Below are positions 1 to 9,624 of a stretch of 64,000 nt of DNA, one piece after another. The position numbers were made by a program, and so were the translations under genes. How positions within the stretch are numbered: position 1 is the stretch's first letter; each line of letters starts with the position of its first letter. The stretch covers positions 3,752,001 to 3,816,000 of the forward strand of contig NZ_CP097484.1 of NCBI RefSeq assembly GCF_023546765.1. Reading direction: 5' to 3'. The notes beneath the pieces were generated by a model that searched no databases, had not been told where the DNA came from, and saw only the letters and a program-made list of their open reading frames with translations. This DNA is from Methylobacterium tardum. Its GTDB lineage: Bacteria > Pseudomonadota > Alphaproteobacteria > Rhizobiales > Beijerinckiaceae.

Positions 1-1681
1 GAGCTCCGCTCCGGCAAGCCGCTGATCGGCATCGCCCAGACCGGCTCGGACCTGTCTCCGTGCAACCGCCACCACATCGAACTCGCCAAGCGAGTGCGGG
101 AGGGCATCACGGCGGCGGGCGGCGTCGCCTTCGAGTTCCCCTGCCACCCGATCCAGGAGACCGGGAAGCGGCCGACCGCATCCCTCGACCGCAACCTCGC
201 CTACCTATCGCTGGTCGAGGTGCTGTACGGCTATCCCCTCGACGGCGTCGTACTGCTCACCGGTTGCGACAAGACCATGCCGGCCTGCCTGATGGCCGCC
301 GCCACCGTGAATATCCCGGCGATCTCGCTCAATGTCGGGCCGATGCTCAACGGCTACTTCCACAAGGAGCTGACCGGCTCGGGCACCATCGTCTGGAAGG
401 CCCGCGAGCGCCACGCCGCCGGCGATATCGACTTCCAGCAGTTCATGGACATCGTCGGCTCGTCGGCGCCCTCCACCGGCCATTGCAACACGATGGGCAC
501 GGCCTCGACCATGAATGCGCTGGCCGAGGCGCTCGGTCTCGCCCTGCCGGGCTCCGCGGCGATCCCGGCGCCGTACCGGGAGCGCGGCCAGGCGGCCTAC
601 GCCACCGGTCAGAGGATCGCCGAGATGGTCTGGGAGGACCTGAAGCCCTCCGACATCCTGACCCGGGAGGCGTTCGAGAACGCCATCGTGGCCAATGCCG
701 CGATCGGCGGCTCGACCAACGCGCCGATCCACATCAACGCCATCGCCAAGCACATCGGCGTTCCCTTGACCTGCGACGACTGGGAGCGGGTCGGCTTCGA
801 GATCCCGCTGCTCGCCGACATGCAGCCGGCCGGCCGCTGGCTCGGCGAGGAATACTTCCGTGCGGGTGGCCTGCCCGCCGTGTTCGCCGAGCTGATCGAA
901 GCCGGGAAGGTCCACGAGGGCGTCCTGACCTGCAACGGCCGCACCGTCGGCGAGAACTACCGCGGCCGGCACAGCTGGAACCGCGACGTGATCCGCGCCT
1001 ACGGCGAGCCGCTGATGGAACGCGCCGGCTTCCTCAACCTCAAGGGCAGCCTGTTCGACTCGGCGATCATGAAGACCTGCGTGATCTCCGAGGAATTCGC
1101 CGCCCGCTATCTGCGCAATCCCGCCGACCCGATGGCCTTCGAGGGCCGGGTGGTCGTGTTCGACGGGCCTGAGGACTACCACACCCGCATCGACGATCCC
1201 GCCCTCGACATCGACGAGAACACCATCCTGATCATGCGGGGCGCCGGCCCGATCGGCTATCCGGGTGCCGCCGAGGTGGTGAACATGCAGCCGCCCGGCT
1301 CGCTGATCCGGCGCGGCGTCACCTCCCTGCCCTGCATCGGCGACGGGCGCCAATCCGGCACCTCCGGCACGCCCGCCATCCTCAACGCCTCGCCGGAGGC
1401 CGCAGCCGGCGGTGGATTGGCGTTGCTGCAGAGCGGTGACCGCATCCGCGTCGATCTCAACCGGCGCAGCGCCGACATCCTGCTCCCGCCCGAGGAGCTG
1501 GAGCGGCGGCGGGCGGACCTCGGCGAGTCGCCGCGGTTTCCCCTACCCGGCCACCCAGACGCCCTGGCAGGAGATCTACCGCGATCAGGTGGATCAGCTC
1601 GACCAGGGCATGGTGCTCAAGGGCGCGGTGAAATTCCAGAAGGTCGCACAGGCCTCCGGCGTGCCGCGGGACAACCACTGA
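1..1681 (+). CDS. IlvD/Edd-family sugar-acid dehydratase, 5' truncated and frameshifted
   Basis: Dehydrates a 2,3-dihydroxy acid (aldonate or dihydroxy-acid) to the 2-keto acid using an Fe-S cluster and Mg2+. The open frame enters from the left window edge, so roughly 15-30 N-terminal residues are missing. Family hallmarks are visible: GCDKTMP around codon 88-94, [10 protein letters not shown] (near base 480) and GGSTNAP (near base 710). The C-terminal family motif with TPWQEI and the final PRDNH end lies in the next frame; the frame change falls between about 1522 and 1545, beside a CCCC run. With one extra base removed the product is about 559 aa in the window. It more closely resembles the arabonate/xylonate dehydratase branch than the biosynthetic IlvD encoded later in the window, but the substrate cannot be read from sequence. 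It is followed on the same strand by the FAD/Fe-S dehydrogenase. Confidence 0.85.
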
Positions 1682-1744
1682 TCCGGCCCCGTCCCGCGCC
1701 GGAAGCGCGCAGCGCGCGCGAGGCGATTTCCGAACCTGTGAATT

Positions 1745-1781
1745 TTGAATACAATCCCCCTTCGGTGGTCCCGGACCACCG
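1745..1781. promoter_or_regulatory. Inverted repeats upstream of the FAD/Fe-S dehydrogenase
   Basis: Two symmetric elements sit between the dehydratase stop and the GTG of the dehydrogenase. TTGAATACAA at 1745-1754 carries a TTGTAT-like half-site on the minus strand. A perfect 9-bp inverted repeat with one central base lies at 1763-1781 (CGGTGGTCC / GGACCACCG). Either could be an operator for a nearby GntR regulator, and the second could instead be an RNA hairpin. The role is inferred only from position and symmetry. Confidence 0.35.
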
Positions 1782-1796
1782 CGGGAGGATTGGGAC

Positions 1797-4747
1797 GTGA
1801 ACGGATCAGGGGCGCAGATCGCCACGGCGCCGCGGGCAGCGGCGCGCCTGGATGCCGGCTTGGCGCGCAGGCTTGCGGAGCAGCTGCAGGGGGAGGCGCG
1901 CTTCGACGCCTTCACGCGCGGTCGCTACAGCACCGACGCGTCGATCTACCAGATCATGCCGGCCGGCGTGGTGCTGCCCCGCTCGGCCGCCGACATTGCC
2001 GCCACCCTGCGGATCGCCGCCGAGCACGGCGCACCGGTCATCATGCGCGGTGGCGGCACGTCTCAGAACGGCCAGCCGATCGGCTCGGGGCTGGTGGTCG
2101 ATTGCTCGCGCCACTTCAACGGCGTCCTGGCCTACGATCCGGAGGCCGGTACCATCACGGTCGAGCCCGGCATGGTGCTGGAGCGGCTCAATGCGCGGGT
2201 GAAGGCCGACGGCTGGTTCTTCCCCGTGGAGCCGTCCACGGCAACCCGCTGCACCATCGGCGGCATGGCGGGCAACAATTCCTGCGGTGCCCGCTCCCTG
2301 CGCTACGGCAAGATGAGCGACAACGTCCTGAGCCTGGAGGCGCTGTTCCACGACGGCGAGGCCTTCGGCTTCGGGCTGACCGGCAACGCGGTCTCGGGCG
2401 TCACCGGCTCCGGCCGGGCCGAGGCGCTGGCCGAGCGCATGCTCGGCCTTGCGCAGACGCATCGCGACGAGATCGCGGCGCGCTACCCGAAGGTGCAGCG
2501 CCGCGTGGGCGGCTACAACCTCGACGCGCTGATCGAGGCACGGCCCAACCTCGCGCATCTGCTGGTCGGGTCCGAAGGCACGCTCGCCGCCACCACCGCG
2601 GTGACCCTGAAGCTGTCGCGCCTGCCGACGCATCGGGTCATGGGGGTCTGCCATTTCCCGTCCTTCCGCGACGCCATGGAGACCACCCGCCACATCGTGG
2701 TGCTGGACCCGGTGGCGGTCGAGCTCGTGGACAACAACGTCCTGGTGCTCGGTGCCGACATCCCCCTGTTCCGGACCACGCTCGCCGACATCACCCGCGG
2801 CAAGCCGAACTGCCTGCTGCTCACGGAATTCGCCGGCGACGACCTCGCCGCCCTCAAGCGCGACCTGAAGCGCCTCGAAGCCTGCATGGCCGACCACGGC
2901 TTCCCCGACGCCGTCGTGGAGGTCGTGGAGCCCGCCCGCCAGAGATCGGTCTGGGAGGTCCGGGAGGCGTGCCTCAACATCATGATGTCGATGAAGGGCG
3001 ACGCAAAGCCGGTCTCGTTCATTGAGGATTGCGCGGTGCCGCTTGAGCACCTCGCCGACTACACCGACGCGGTCACCGCGGTGTTCACCAAGCACGGAAC
3101 CCGCGGCACGTGGTACGCGCACGCCTCGGTGGGCTGCCTCCACGTCCGCCCGATTCTGGACATGAAGCAGGGGGGCGACGTCGCGAAGATGCGGGCGATC
3201 GCCGAGGAGACCTCCGAACTCGTGCGCCGCCACAAAGGCTCGTATTCCGGCGAGCACGGCGACGGCATCTCGCGGTCCGAATACATCGCGCCGCTGTTCG
3301 GCCCGATCCTGACCCGCGCCTTCGAGACCGTGAAGGACGACTTCGACCCCGAGAACCAGCTCAATCCCGGCAAGATCGTCCGCCCGCTGACGATGGACGA
3401 CCGGTCGCTGTTCCGGTTCAAGCCGGACTACGCGGTGACGCAGCCGATGAAGACGGCCCTCGACTGGTCGGATTGGGGCGGCTTCGGCGCGGCGGTCGAG
3501 ATGTGCAACAACAACGGCACCTGCCGGAAGCTCGCCGGCGGCGCCATGTGCCCGTCCTACCGGGCGACCCGCGAAGAGCAGCACCTGACCCGCGGCCGCG
3601 CCAATTCCCTGCGGCTCGCCATCTCGGGCCAGCTCGGTGCCGACGCGTTCACCAGTTCGGAGATGAAGCGGACCCTCGACCTCTGCGTTTCCTGCAAGGC
3701 CTGCCGCCGGGAATGCCCGACCGGCGTCGACATGGCCAAGATGAAGATCGAGTTCCTGCACCACTACCACGCCCGGCACGGCCTGCCGCTCCGGGAGCGG
3801 CTGATCGCCCTGATGCCGGTCTATGCCGGCGTCGCGGCAAAGCTCGCGCCGCTCCTGAACCTGCGGGACAAGCATCCGGCGCTGGCCGCCCTGTCGGAGA
3901 AGTTCGCCGGCCTCTCGGCCAAGCGCTCCCTGCCCGCTGGCGCCGGCCCTGGAGCGAGCAGGGTGAGCCGGCCCATCCTGGCGACGTCGCGGGCGATTTC
4001 CGCGACGTCATCCTGTTCGGCGACACCTTCAACCGCGCCTTCGAGCGCGAGAACCTGGAGGCCGCCGAGCGCGTGCTGCAGGCGGCCGGCTACCGACTGC
4101 ACCGCGTCTATCCGGCGCGCGGCCGCCGCCCGCTCTGCTGCGGCCGGACCTCGCTCGCATCCGGCCAGACCGACCGGGCGCGCGCCGAGGCGCGCCGGAC
4201 CCTCGACACGCTTCTGCCGTTCATCCGGGATGGTGCCCGGGTAGTCGGACTGGAACCGTCCTGCCTGCTTACCTTCCGGGACGAGTTCGGGGCGCTGCTA
4301 CCGGGCGCGGACGCAGCCCTGCTGGGCCGCCAATCCGTCCTGTTCGAGGAGTTGCTGGCCGCCGATCTCGCCGCCGGACGGATCGAGCTTCCGCTCGCGC
4401 ATCAGGGCGGCCGCGTCGCCCACCTGCACGGGCATTGTCATCAGAAATCCTTTGGCCTGATGGGTTCCGTGGAGACGGTCCTGCGAACCGTGCCCGGCCT
4501 CGACGTGCGGGTGATCGAATCGAGCTGCTGCGGCATGGCGGGCGCCTTCGGCTATCGGCCGGAATCGATCGACACCTCCTTCGCCATGGCGGAGCTGTCG
4601 CTGTTCCCGGCCCTGCGCGCCGCGGCGCCCGGCGACCTCGTGGTGGCCGATGGCACGAGCTGCCGACATCAGATCCACGACGGGCTGGGCCTTCAGGCGG
4701 AACATGTGGCTCGCGTACTTGATCAAGCGCTCGTGCCTCGACACTGA
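1797..4747 (+). CDS. YdiJ/Dld-type FAD and Fe-S 2-hydroxy-acid dehydrogenase, frameshifted
   Basis: Predicted respiratory oxidase of a D-2-hydroxy acid such as D-lactate, glycolate or 2-hydroxyglutarate. Domain order is FAD-binding type 4 (GGGTSQNGQ near residue 85, [11 protein letters not shown] near 155), FAD-linked C-terminal oxidase ([12 protein letters not shown] near 485), a 4Fe-4S segment ([12 protein letters not shown] near 630) and a C-terminal CCG domain (CHQKS, then [13 protein letters not shown] near 908). The GTG start follows a GGGAGGA ribosome site. The frame breaks near 3930-3940, where one base is missing; restoring it gives about 983 aa, the usual YdiJ length. The downstream part is intact to the stop, so a sequencing error is as likely as a real mutation. 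It lies between the dehydratase and a GntR gene, all on one strand, which suggests an acid-inducible operon. The exact substrate is unknown. Confidence 0.85.
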
Positions 4748-4752
4748 ATTGC

Positions 4753-4790
4753 CGGACACCTACACATGTCCGACAGGTCGTTTCGACCTG
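4753..4790. promoter_or_regulatory. Paired inverted repeats upstream of GntR gene
   Basis: The 59-bp gap before the GntR start holds CGGACA (4753-4758) facing TGTCCG (4767-4772), followed by CAGGTCG (4774-4780), TTT, and CGACCTG (4784-4790). The second is a tight hairpin that could terminate the upstream transcript. Together they could be an autoregulatory GntR operator. This is seen in the sequence; the function is inferred. Confidence 0.35.
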
Positions 4791-4806
4791 CGTGTGTCGG
4801 GGGACC

Positions 4807-5487
4807 ATGAACAAGATCGAGCCCGGGATCGGTATCAGCCGTCGCTATCTTCACGACGAGGTGGCGGAGCGGATGCGCGAGCTTATCCGCTCCGGCGAGA
4901 TGGAGCCGAAGGCGCGCATCAACGAGGGCGAGCTGACCGAACGCTTCGGGATCTCGCGCACGCCGCTCCGGGAAGCGATCAAGATCCTGGCCACCGAAGG
5001 TCTGCTCGAGCTTCTTCCGAACCGCGGCGCGCGTGTCGCAAGCATCTCGGACACCGAACTCGAGGAGATGATGGAGGTCATCGCCGGCCTCGAAGCGACG
5101 GCGGGCGACCTGGCTTGCCGGACGATCAGCGAGGCCGAGATCGACGCCATCGCGAAGGATCACGAGGCGATGGTGGCGGCCTGGAAGGCGGCCGACGAGG
5201 CCGGCTATTTCAGTCACAACCGCCGGATCCACGAAGCCATCATGGCGGCCAGCCACAACACGATCCTGGCGAACATCTACGAGAGCCTGTCCGGCCGCAT
5301 CCAGCGATCGCGCTACAGCGCGCACCAAACTCCGGATCAGTGGGCCCGCGCCGTGGCCGAGCATGAGCGGATGATCGAACTGCTGCGCGCCCGCGACGGC
5401 GCAGCCCTCGCCACGCTGATGCGCGAGCACATCCGTGGAAAGAAGTCCGTGATCGCAGCCAATTACGGGGCCGTCGAGACCGCCTGA
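4807..5487 (+). CDS. GntR-family regulator, FCD subfamily
   Basis: A 226-aa transcription factor with an N-terminal winged helix (helix-turn-helix around residues 30-60, with the SRTPLREAIK segment typical of GntR) and a C-terminal all-helical FCD effector domain, which in this subfamily usually binds an organic acid with a metal ion. The ATG at 4807 is preferred over an in-frame ATG five codons upstream because it places the start of homology at residue 1-15 as in relatives. It follows the 2-hydroxy-acid dehydrogenase by 59 bp on the same strand and probably controls that pair, itself, or the TRAP transporter. The ligand is unknown. Confidence 0.88.
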   Translation: MNKIEPGIGISRRYLHDEVAERMRELIRSGEMEPKARINEGELTERFGISRTPLREAIKILATEGLLELLPNRGARVASISDTELEEMMEVIAGLEATAGDLACRTISEAEIDAIAKDHEAMVAAWKAADEAGYFSHNRRIHEAIMAASHNTILANIYESLSGRIQRSRYSAHQTPDQWARAVAEHERMIELLRARDGAALATLMREHIRGKKSVIAANYGAVETA

Positions 5488-5503
5488 CCGGCCGCTCGCG
5501 GTC

Positions 5504-6157
5504 TCAGGCGGCGCTTGGTGCCCGCAGACCGGCGACCAAGTCGGTGAAGCGGTCACCCTGCACAATCACGTGGCTGCGCAGCACCTCCGAGGCGCGCGTC
5601 TCGTCGCCCGCGACGATGGCAGCCACGATCGCTTCATGCTCCGCGAGCGATTGCGGCAGGCGCTGCCGCACGCGCAGCTGCAGACGGCGATACGGTGCCA
5701 GCCGGCGGTGAAGGGACAGCGCCTGATCCGCCAGGAAGGCGTTATGGCTCGCCCGGTAGACCACGGTGTGGAAGACGTAGTTCTCGGCGTAGTAGGCCTC
5801 GGTGTCATCGGTCGCCAGGGCCGCGCGGCACCCGTCCAGGGCGGCGCTCAAGGCGATGGCATCCTCTGGGACGAGGCGCCGGGCGGCCAGCCGGCCGCAG
5901 GCGGCCTCGATCTCCGCCATGGTCTCGAACATGGCGAGCAGAAGATGCGGCTCGGGCGCGCTGACGATCGCCCCGCGCCGAGGCTTCGTCTGGATCAGGC
6001 CGGTCACCGCCAATTGCAGCAGCGCTTCGCGGATTGGCGTGCGTGAGACGCCGAAGCGGGCCGCCAGCTGGTTCTCGTCGAGCCGTGAGCCGAGCGCGAG
6101 TTCGCCGGAGACGATCTCGTCCTCGATCCGCTGCCGCAGCCGCTGAGCGTGGCTCAT
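5504..6157 (-). CDS. GntR-family regulator, FCD subfamily, divergent from TRAP genes
   Basis: A 217-aa FCD-type GntR regulator. The winged-helix segment with SRTPIREALLQL lies near residues 35-55, followed by the helical FCD domain with the expected histidines (residues of YVFHTVVYRASHN and SLAEHEAIV). The ATG at 6157 is chosen because upstream in-frame codons have no similarity to the family. It converges with the first GntR gene (16-bp gap) and is divergently transcribed from the DctP gene, the classic arrangement for a regulator controlling a neighbouring transporter through the shared 172-bp spacer. Confidence 0.88.
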   Translation of the reverse strand: MSHAQRLRQRIEDEIVSGELALGSRLDENQLAARFGVSRTPIREALLQLAVTGLIQTKPRRGAIVSAPEPHLLLAMFETMAEIEAACGRLAARRLVPEDAIALSAALDGCRAALATDDTEAYYAENYVFHTVVYRASHNAFLADQALSLHRRLAPYRRLQLRVRQRLPQSLAEHEAIVAAIVAGDETRASEVLRSHVIVQGDRFTDLVAGLRAPSAA

Positions 6158-6228
6158 CCTCCGATCCTCTCCTCCCGGATCCGCTTGGCGACGGCGGACG
6201 TCTTGTGCACGAGGATTATGCGCAAGCA

Positions 6229-6265
6229 TTGACAAAATATACAAGGCCGTCCTTCATGCATACAA
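6229..6265. promoter_or_regulatory. Divergent promoter/operator region of gntR and TRAP genes
   Basis: An A+T-rich island in an otherwise GC-rich spacer. It carries TTGACA at 6229-6234 and two direct ATACAA half-sites at 6239-6244 and 6260-6265, 21 bp apart, which is two helical turns and would place them on one DNA face. The same half-site occurs at 1749-1754 before the dehydrogenase. Binding by one of the two GntR proteins is an inference. Confidence 0.4.
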
Positions 6266-6329
6266 AGAGGCGCCGCAATATTGCGTCGCACAATTGTTAG
6301 CCGCCTTGTTTGCGGTGCGGGAGAGCATA

Positions 6330-7352
6330 ATGACGCCCACTCGCCGATCCCTCGTCGCCGCCACGCTCGCGGCGCCGGTCGTCTTGAAGTTCGGTCTCGG
6401 GGCCGCTCAGGCCGCGACGACCCTGAAGCTGTCGCACCAGTTTCCGGGCGGCACCATCGAGGAGGGCGATTTCCGCGACCGTATGTGCCGGAAGTTCGCC
6501 AAGATGGTCGGCGAGCGCTCGAAGGGCGCCCTGGACGTGCAGGTCTATCCCGGCTCCTCGCTGATGAAGACCAACGCCCAGTTCGGCGCGATGCGGAAGG
6601 GCGCGCTCGACATGTCGCTCTACCCGAGCCCCTATGCCGGCGGCGAGGTACCGGAGCTCAACATCGGGCTCATGCCGGCCCTGGTGACCTCCTACGCTCA
6701 GGCGGTGGCCTGGAAGGGCGCCCCCGTCGGCCGGAAGCTCGCCGAGATCCTCGACGCGAAGGGGATCATCCTGGTGTCATGGGTCTGGCAGGCCGGCGGC
6801 GTCGCCAGCCGCGAGCGGCCGCTGGTCTCTCCGTCCGACGCCAAGGGCCAGAAGGTCCGCGGCGGCTCCCGTGAGATGGACATGATGATGAAGGAGGCCG
6901 GCGCCGCAACACTGTCGATCCCGTCGAACGAATCCTACGCGGCGATGCAGACCGGCGCCTGCGATGCCGTGATCACCTCTTCGACCAGCCTGATCTCGTT
7001 CCGCCTGGAAGAGCTGTCCAAGGCCCTGACCTCGGGGCGGGAGCGGTCCTACTGGTTCATGCTCGAGCCGATCATGATGTCGAAGATCGTGTTCTCCGGG
7101 CTGCCGAAGGATCAGCAGGACCTGATCATGGCCGTCGGAACCGAGCTTGAATCCTTCGGGCAGACCGGCGCCAAGGAGGATGACACCCGCGTCGAGGAGA
7201 TCTTCTCCAAGGCCGGCGCCAAAGTCTCGCAGCTCGATGAGAAGTCCCTCGGTCAGTGGCGCGATCTGGCCCGGAACACCGCCTGGAAGGACTATGCCGG
7301 CAAGAACGCAAACTGCGCGGAACTGCTGAAGCTCGCGGAGCAGGTCGCGTGA
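6330..7352 (+). CDS. TRAP transporter substrate-binding protein, DctP family
   Basis: A 340-aa periplasmic receptor that captures an organic acid and delivers it to the DctQM permease. The N-terminus has a twin-arginine-like RRS followed by a hydrophobic stretch and an AQA-A cleavage site near residue 28. The DctP fold follows, starting with KLSHQFPGG, and includes the conserved arginine region near KVRGGSRE, which normally salt-bridges the carboxylate ligand. The ATG at 6330 has a GGGAGA ribosome site. The stop overlaps the DctQ start (GTGA), so translation is probably coupled. Substrate unknown; the nearby dehydratase and hydroxy-acid dehydrogenase point to a hydroxy- or sugar acid. Confidence 0.9.
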   Translation: MTPTRRSLVAATLAAPVVLKFGLGAAQAATTLKLSHQFPGGTIEEGDFRDRMCRKFAKMVGERSKGALDVQVYPGSSLMKTNAQFGAMRKGALDMSLYPSPYAGGEVPELNIGLMPALVTSYAQAVAWKGAPVGRKLAEILDAKGIILVSWVWQAGGVASRERPLVSPSDAKGQKVRGGSREMDMMMKEAGAATLSIPSNESYAAMQTGACDAVITSSTSLISFRLEELSKALTSGRERSYWFMLEPIMMSKIVFSGLPKDQQDLIMAVGTELESFGQTGAKEDDTRVEEIFSKAGAKVSQLDEKSLGQWRDLARNTAWKDYAGKNANCAELLKLAEQVA

Positions 7353-8041
7353 GCCACGGCTTCGACGCCGCCACGGCGGGGCCTGAAGCCGGCGCGGCCG
7401 ATGAGCCGCGCCTTCCCGGCCTGCTCGGCGCCCTCGACCGGGCGATGCGCCTCCTGAACCGGGTGATCCTAGCCCTGGGCGGCCTCTGCCTCGTGGCGGC
7501 CTGCCCGGTTCTGACCCACAGCGTCGTGGTCCGCTACCTCCTGAAGCAGCCGACGGAGTGGCAGGACGAGATGGCGGTGTTCCTGATCGTCGGGGCCACG
7601 TTCCTCTCCGCGGCCGGCGTCCAGGCCAAGCGCGGTCACGTCGCCATCGAGGCCGTCACCGGCCTGCTGCCGCCGGCGGCCAACCGGGTGCGGTTGCTGC
7701 TGGCGGACGTCGTCAGCCTCGCCTTCTGCCTGTTCTTCTCCTGGAAGAGCTGGTCGCTGGACCATGAGGCCTGGGTCGACGGCCAGATCTCGCAATCGAC
7801 CTGGGGACCGCCGCTCTGGATCCCCTACACGCTGATGTCCGCCGGCATGAGCCTGCTCTGCCTGCAATTCGCGCTGCAGATCGCCGAGGGGCTGGTCTAC
7901 GGCCCGCGTGCGGCCGGTTGGGCCAAGCCCAAGATCGGCCTCGGCGCCGACCTGAACACGGATATGCGCGGCGCCCCGGAGATCACGCCAAGGGGTCCGG
8001 ATCCGCTCGGCCAGACCATGACCGCGAAGGGCAAGCGATGA
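7349..8041 (+). CDS. TRAP transporter small permease, DctQ
   Basis: A 230-aa inner-membrane protein with four predicted membrane helices, the family pattern. The GTG start at 7349 overlaps the DctP stop and the TGA overlaps the DctM ATG, giving two four-base overlaps. The QPTEWQDEMAVFLIV segment near residue 70 is the typical conserved DctQ region. About 45 extra C-terminal residues with no obvious domain follow the last helix. It bridges the receptor and the large DctM subunit in the Na+-driven importer. Confidence 0.88.
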   Translation: MSHGFDAATAGPEAGAADEPRLPGLLGALDRAMRLLNRVILALGGLCLVAACPVLTHSVVVRYLLKQPTEWQDEMAVFLIVGATFLSAAGVQAKRGHVAIEAVTGLLPPAANRVRLLLADVVSLAFCLFFSWKSWSLDHEAWVDGQISQSTWGPPLWIPYTLMSAGMSLLCLQFALQIAEGLVYGPRAAGWAKPKIGLGADLNTDMRGAPEITPRGPDPLGQTMTAKGKR

Positions 8042-9390
8042 GCACGGCCGCGATCGGCTTCCTGTACGCGGGTGCCACCCTCGGGGCGATGCTGTCCGGC
8101 ATCCCCATCGCCTTCGCGCTGGGCTTTGTCGCCCTGGCCTTCATGGTCGCGTTCATGCCGGGCGCGTCGCTCGATACGGTGGCGCAGAACGTCTACGAGG
8201 AGATGGCCTCCATCACCCTGCTGTCGATCCCGCTCTTCATCCTGAAGGGCGCGGCGATCGGACGGTCCCGGGCGGGCCAGGATCTCTACTCGGCCATGCA
8301 CGCCTGGATGCACCGGATCCCCGGTGGGCTCGGCATCGCCAACGTCTTCGCCTGCGCGCTATTCGCAGCCATGGCGGGCTCGAGCCCTGCCACCTGCTCA
8401 GCGATCGGGTCGGCCGGCATCCCGGAGATGCGCAAGCGCGGCTACTCGCCGGGCTTCGCGGCGGGCATCATCGCGGCCGGAGGGACCCTCGGAATCCTGC
8501 TGCCGCCGTCCATCACCATGATCCTGTACGCGGTTGCCGCCGAGCAGTCGCTGGGGCGCCTGTTCCTGGCGGGCATCGGCCCGGGGCTGCTGCTCGTCGG
8601 GTTGTTCGCCGCCTGGTCGATGATCCGCTTCCGGTCGGAATACGCGACCGCGAAGGCGGCCCTGGAGCGCGGCGGCCCGGCCTCGCCGATCCTGACGGAC
8701 GACCAGTACACGATGGCGCAGCGCTTCTCGACGCTGCCGCGGGTGCTGCCCTTCGTGGTGCTACTCACCGGCGTGATGGTGGCGCTCTACGGCGGCTACG
8801 CGACACCATCGGAGACCGCCGGCCTCGGCGGCCTCCTGGCGCTCGCGCTGATCGCCGCGATCTACGGCGTCTGGCGCTTCCGGGACGTCACCCCGATCCT
8901 GACCGCGACGCTGCGGGAATCGACCATGCTGATGCTGATCATCGGCATGTCGCTGCTCTACGCCTACGTGATGAGCTACCTGCACATCTCGCAATCGGCG
9001 GCGGCCGCGATCGTTGCGATGCAGCTCTCGCCCTGGGTGCTGCTGGTGACGATCCTCGCCCTGGTGATCGTGCTCGGGTTCTTCCTGCCGCCGGTCTCGA
9101 TCATCCTGATGACGGCGCCGATCATCCTGCCGCCGCTCAAGGCGGCAGGCTTCGATCTGGTCTGGTTTGGGGTGGTCATGACCATCACCATGGAGATGGG
9201 TCTGATCCATCCGCCGGTGGGCCTCAACATCTTCGTCATCAAGAACATCGCCCCCGACATCCCGCTGTCGGACATCATCTGGGGTACCCTGCCCTTCGTG
9301 CTGCTGATGGCGGTCGCGATCCTGATCCTGTGCCTCGTGCCGGGCATCGCGATGTGGCTGCCGGATCTGCTGCTGGCGACGACGCGGTAG
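8038..9390 (+). CDS. TRAP transporter large permease, DctM
   Basis: A 450-aa membrane protein with about twelve hydrophobic helices. The family signatures are present: the GSSPATCSAIGS region near residue 120, LGILLPPSITMILYA near 158, and the late EMGLIHPPVGLNIFV segment near 385. It forms the Na+/solute channel of the DctPQM importer and is the last gene of the three-gene operon. A GC-rich hairpin follows the stop. Confidence 0.92.
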   Translation: MSTAAIGFLYAGATLGAMLSGIPIAFALGFVALAFMVAFMPGASLDTVAQNVYEEMASITLLSIPLFILKGAAIGRSRAGQDLYSAMHAWMHRIPGGLGIANVFACALFAAMAGSSPATCSAIGSAGIPEMRKRGYSPGFAAGIIAAGGTLGILLPPSITMILYAVAAEQSLGRLFLAGIGPGLLLVGLFAAWSMIRFRSEYATAKAALERGGPASPILTDDQYTMAQRFSTLPRVLPFVVLLTGVMVALYGGYATPSETAGLGGLLALALIAAIYGVWRFRDVTPILTATLRESTMLMLIIGMSLLYAYVMSYLHISQSAAAAIVAMQLSPWVLLVTILALVIVLGFFLPPVSIILMTAPIILPPLKAAGFDLVWFGVVMTITMEMGLIHPPVGLNIFVIKNIAPDIPLSDIIWGTLPFVLLMAVAILILCLVPGIAMWLPDLLLATTR

Positions 9391-9418
9391 GCGCACCCGT
9401 TCATCGGCAACGCCAAGC

Positions 9419-9446
9419 GGGCCCCCTCTCCTCAGGGAGCGGGGCC
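9419..9446 (+). terminator. Hairpin after the TRAP operon
   Basis: GGCCCC (with adjacent CTCC) pairs with GGAG and GGGGCC across a short TCAG loop about 30 bases after the DctM stop. No clear T-run follows, so this is a candidate intrinsic terminator only. Confidence 0.45.
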
Positions 9447-9624
9447 TGTCGCATGACGGGCGCAGCGATGACACGAGCATCCCGCCCGGCGCGCGGGCGG
9501 CCCGCGCCCACGCGATGGCGGGCTCTGCGGCAGACGCTTATGGCGTGTCGCGGTCGCGGCGCCGGTGGACTCGCCTCACCGGCGCGCCTCCGGACTCGCC
9601 ATCGTCCAAGCTATGTAGGGATCC

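Noticed and set aside
6229..6257. A standard sigma-70 promoter from TTGACA at 6229
   Set aside because: At 17-base spacing the next hexamer is CTTCAT, a poor minus-10 box, so I list only a candidate regulatory island.
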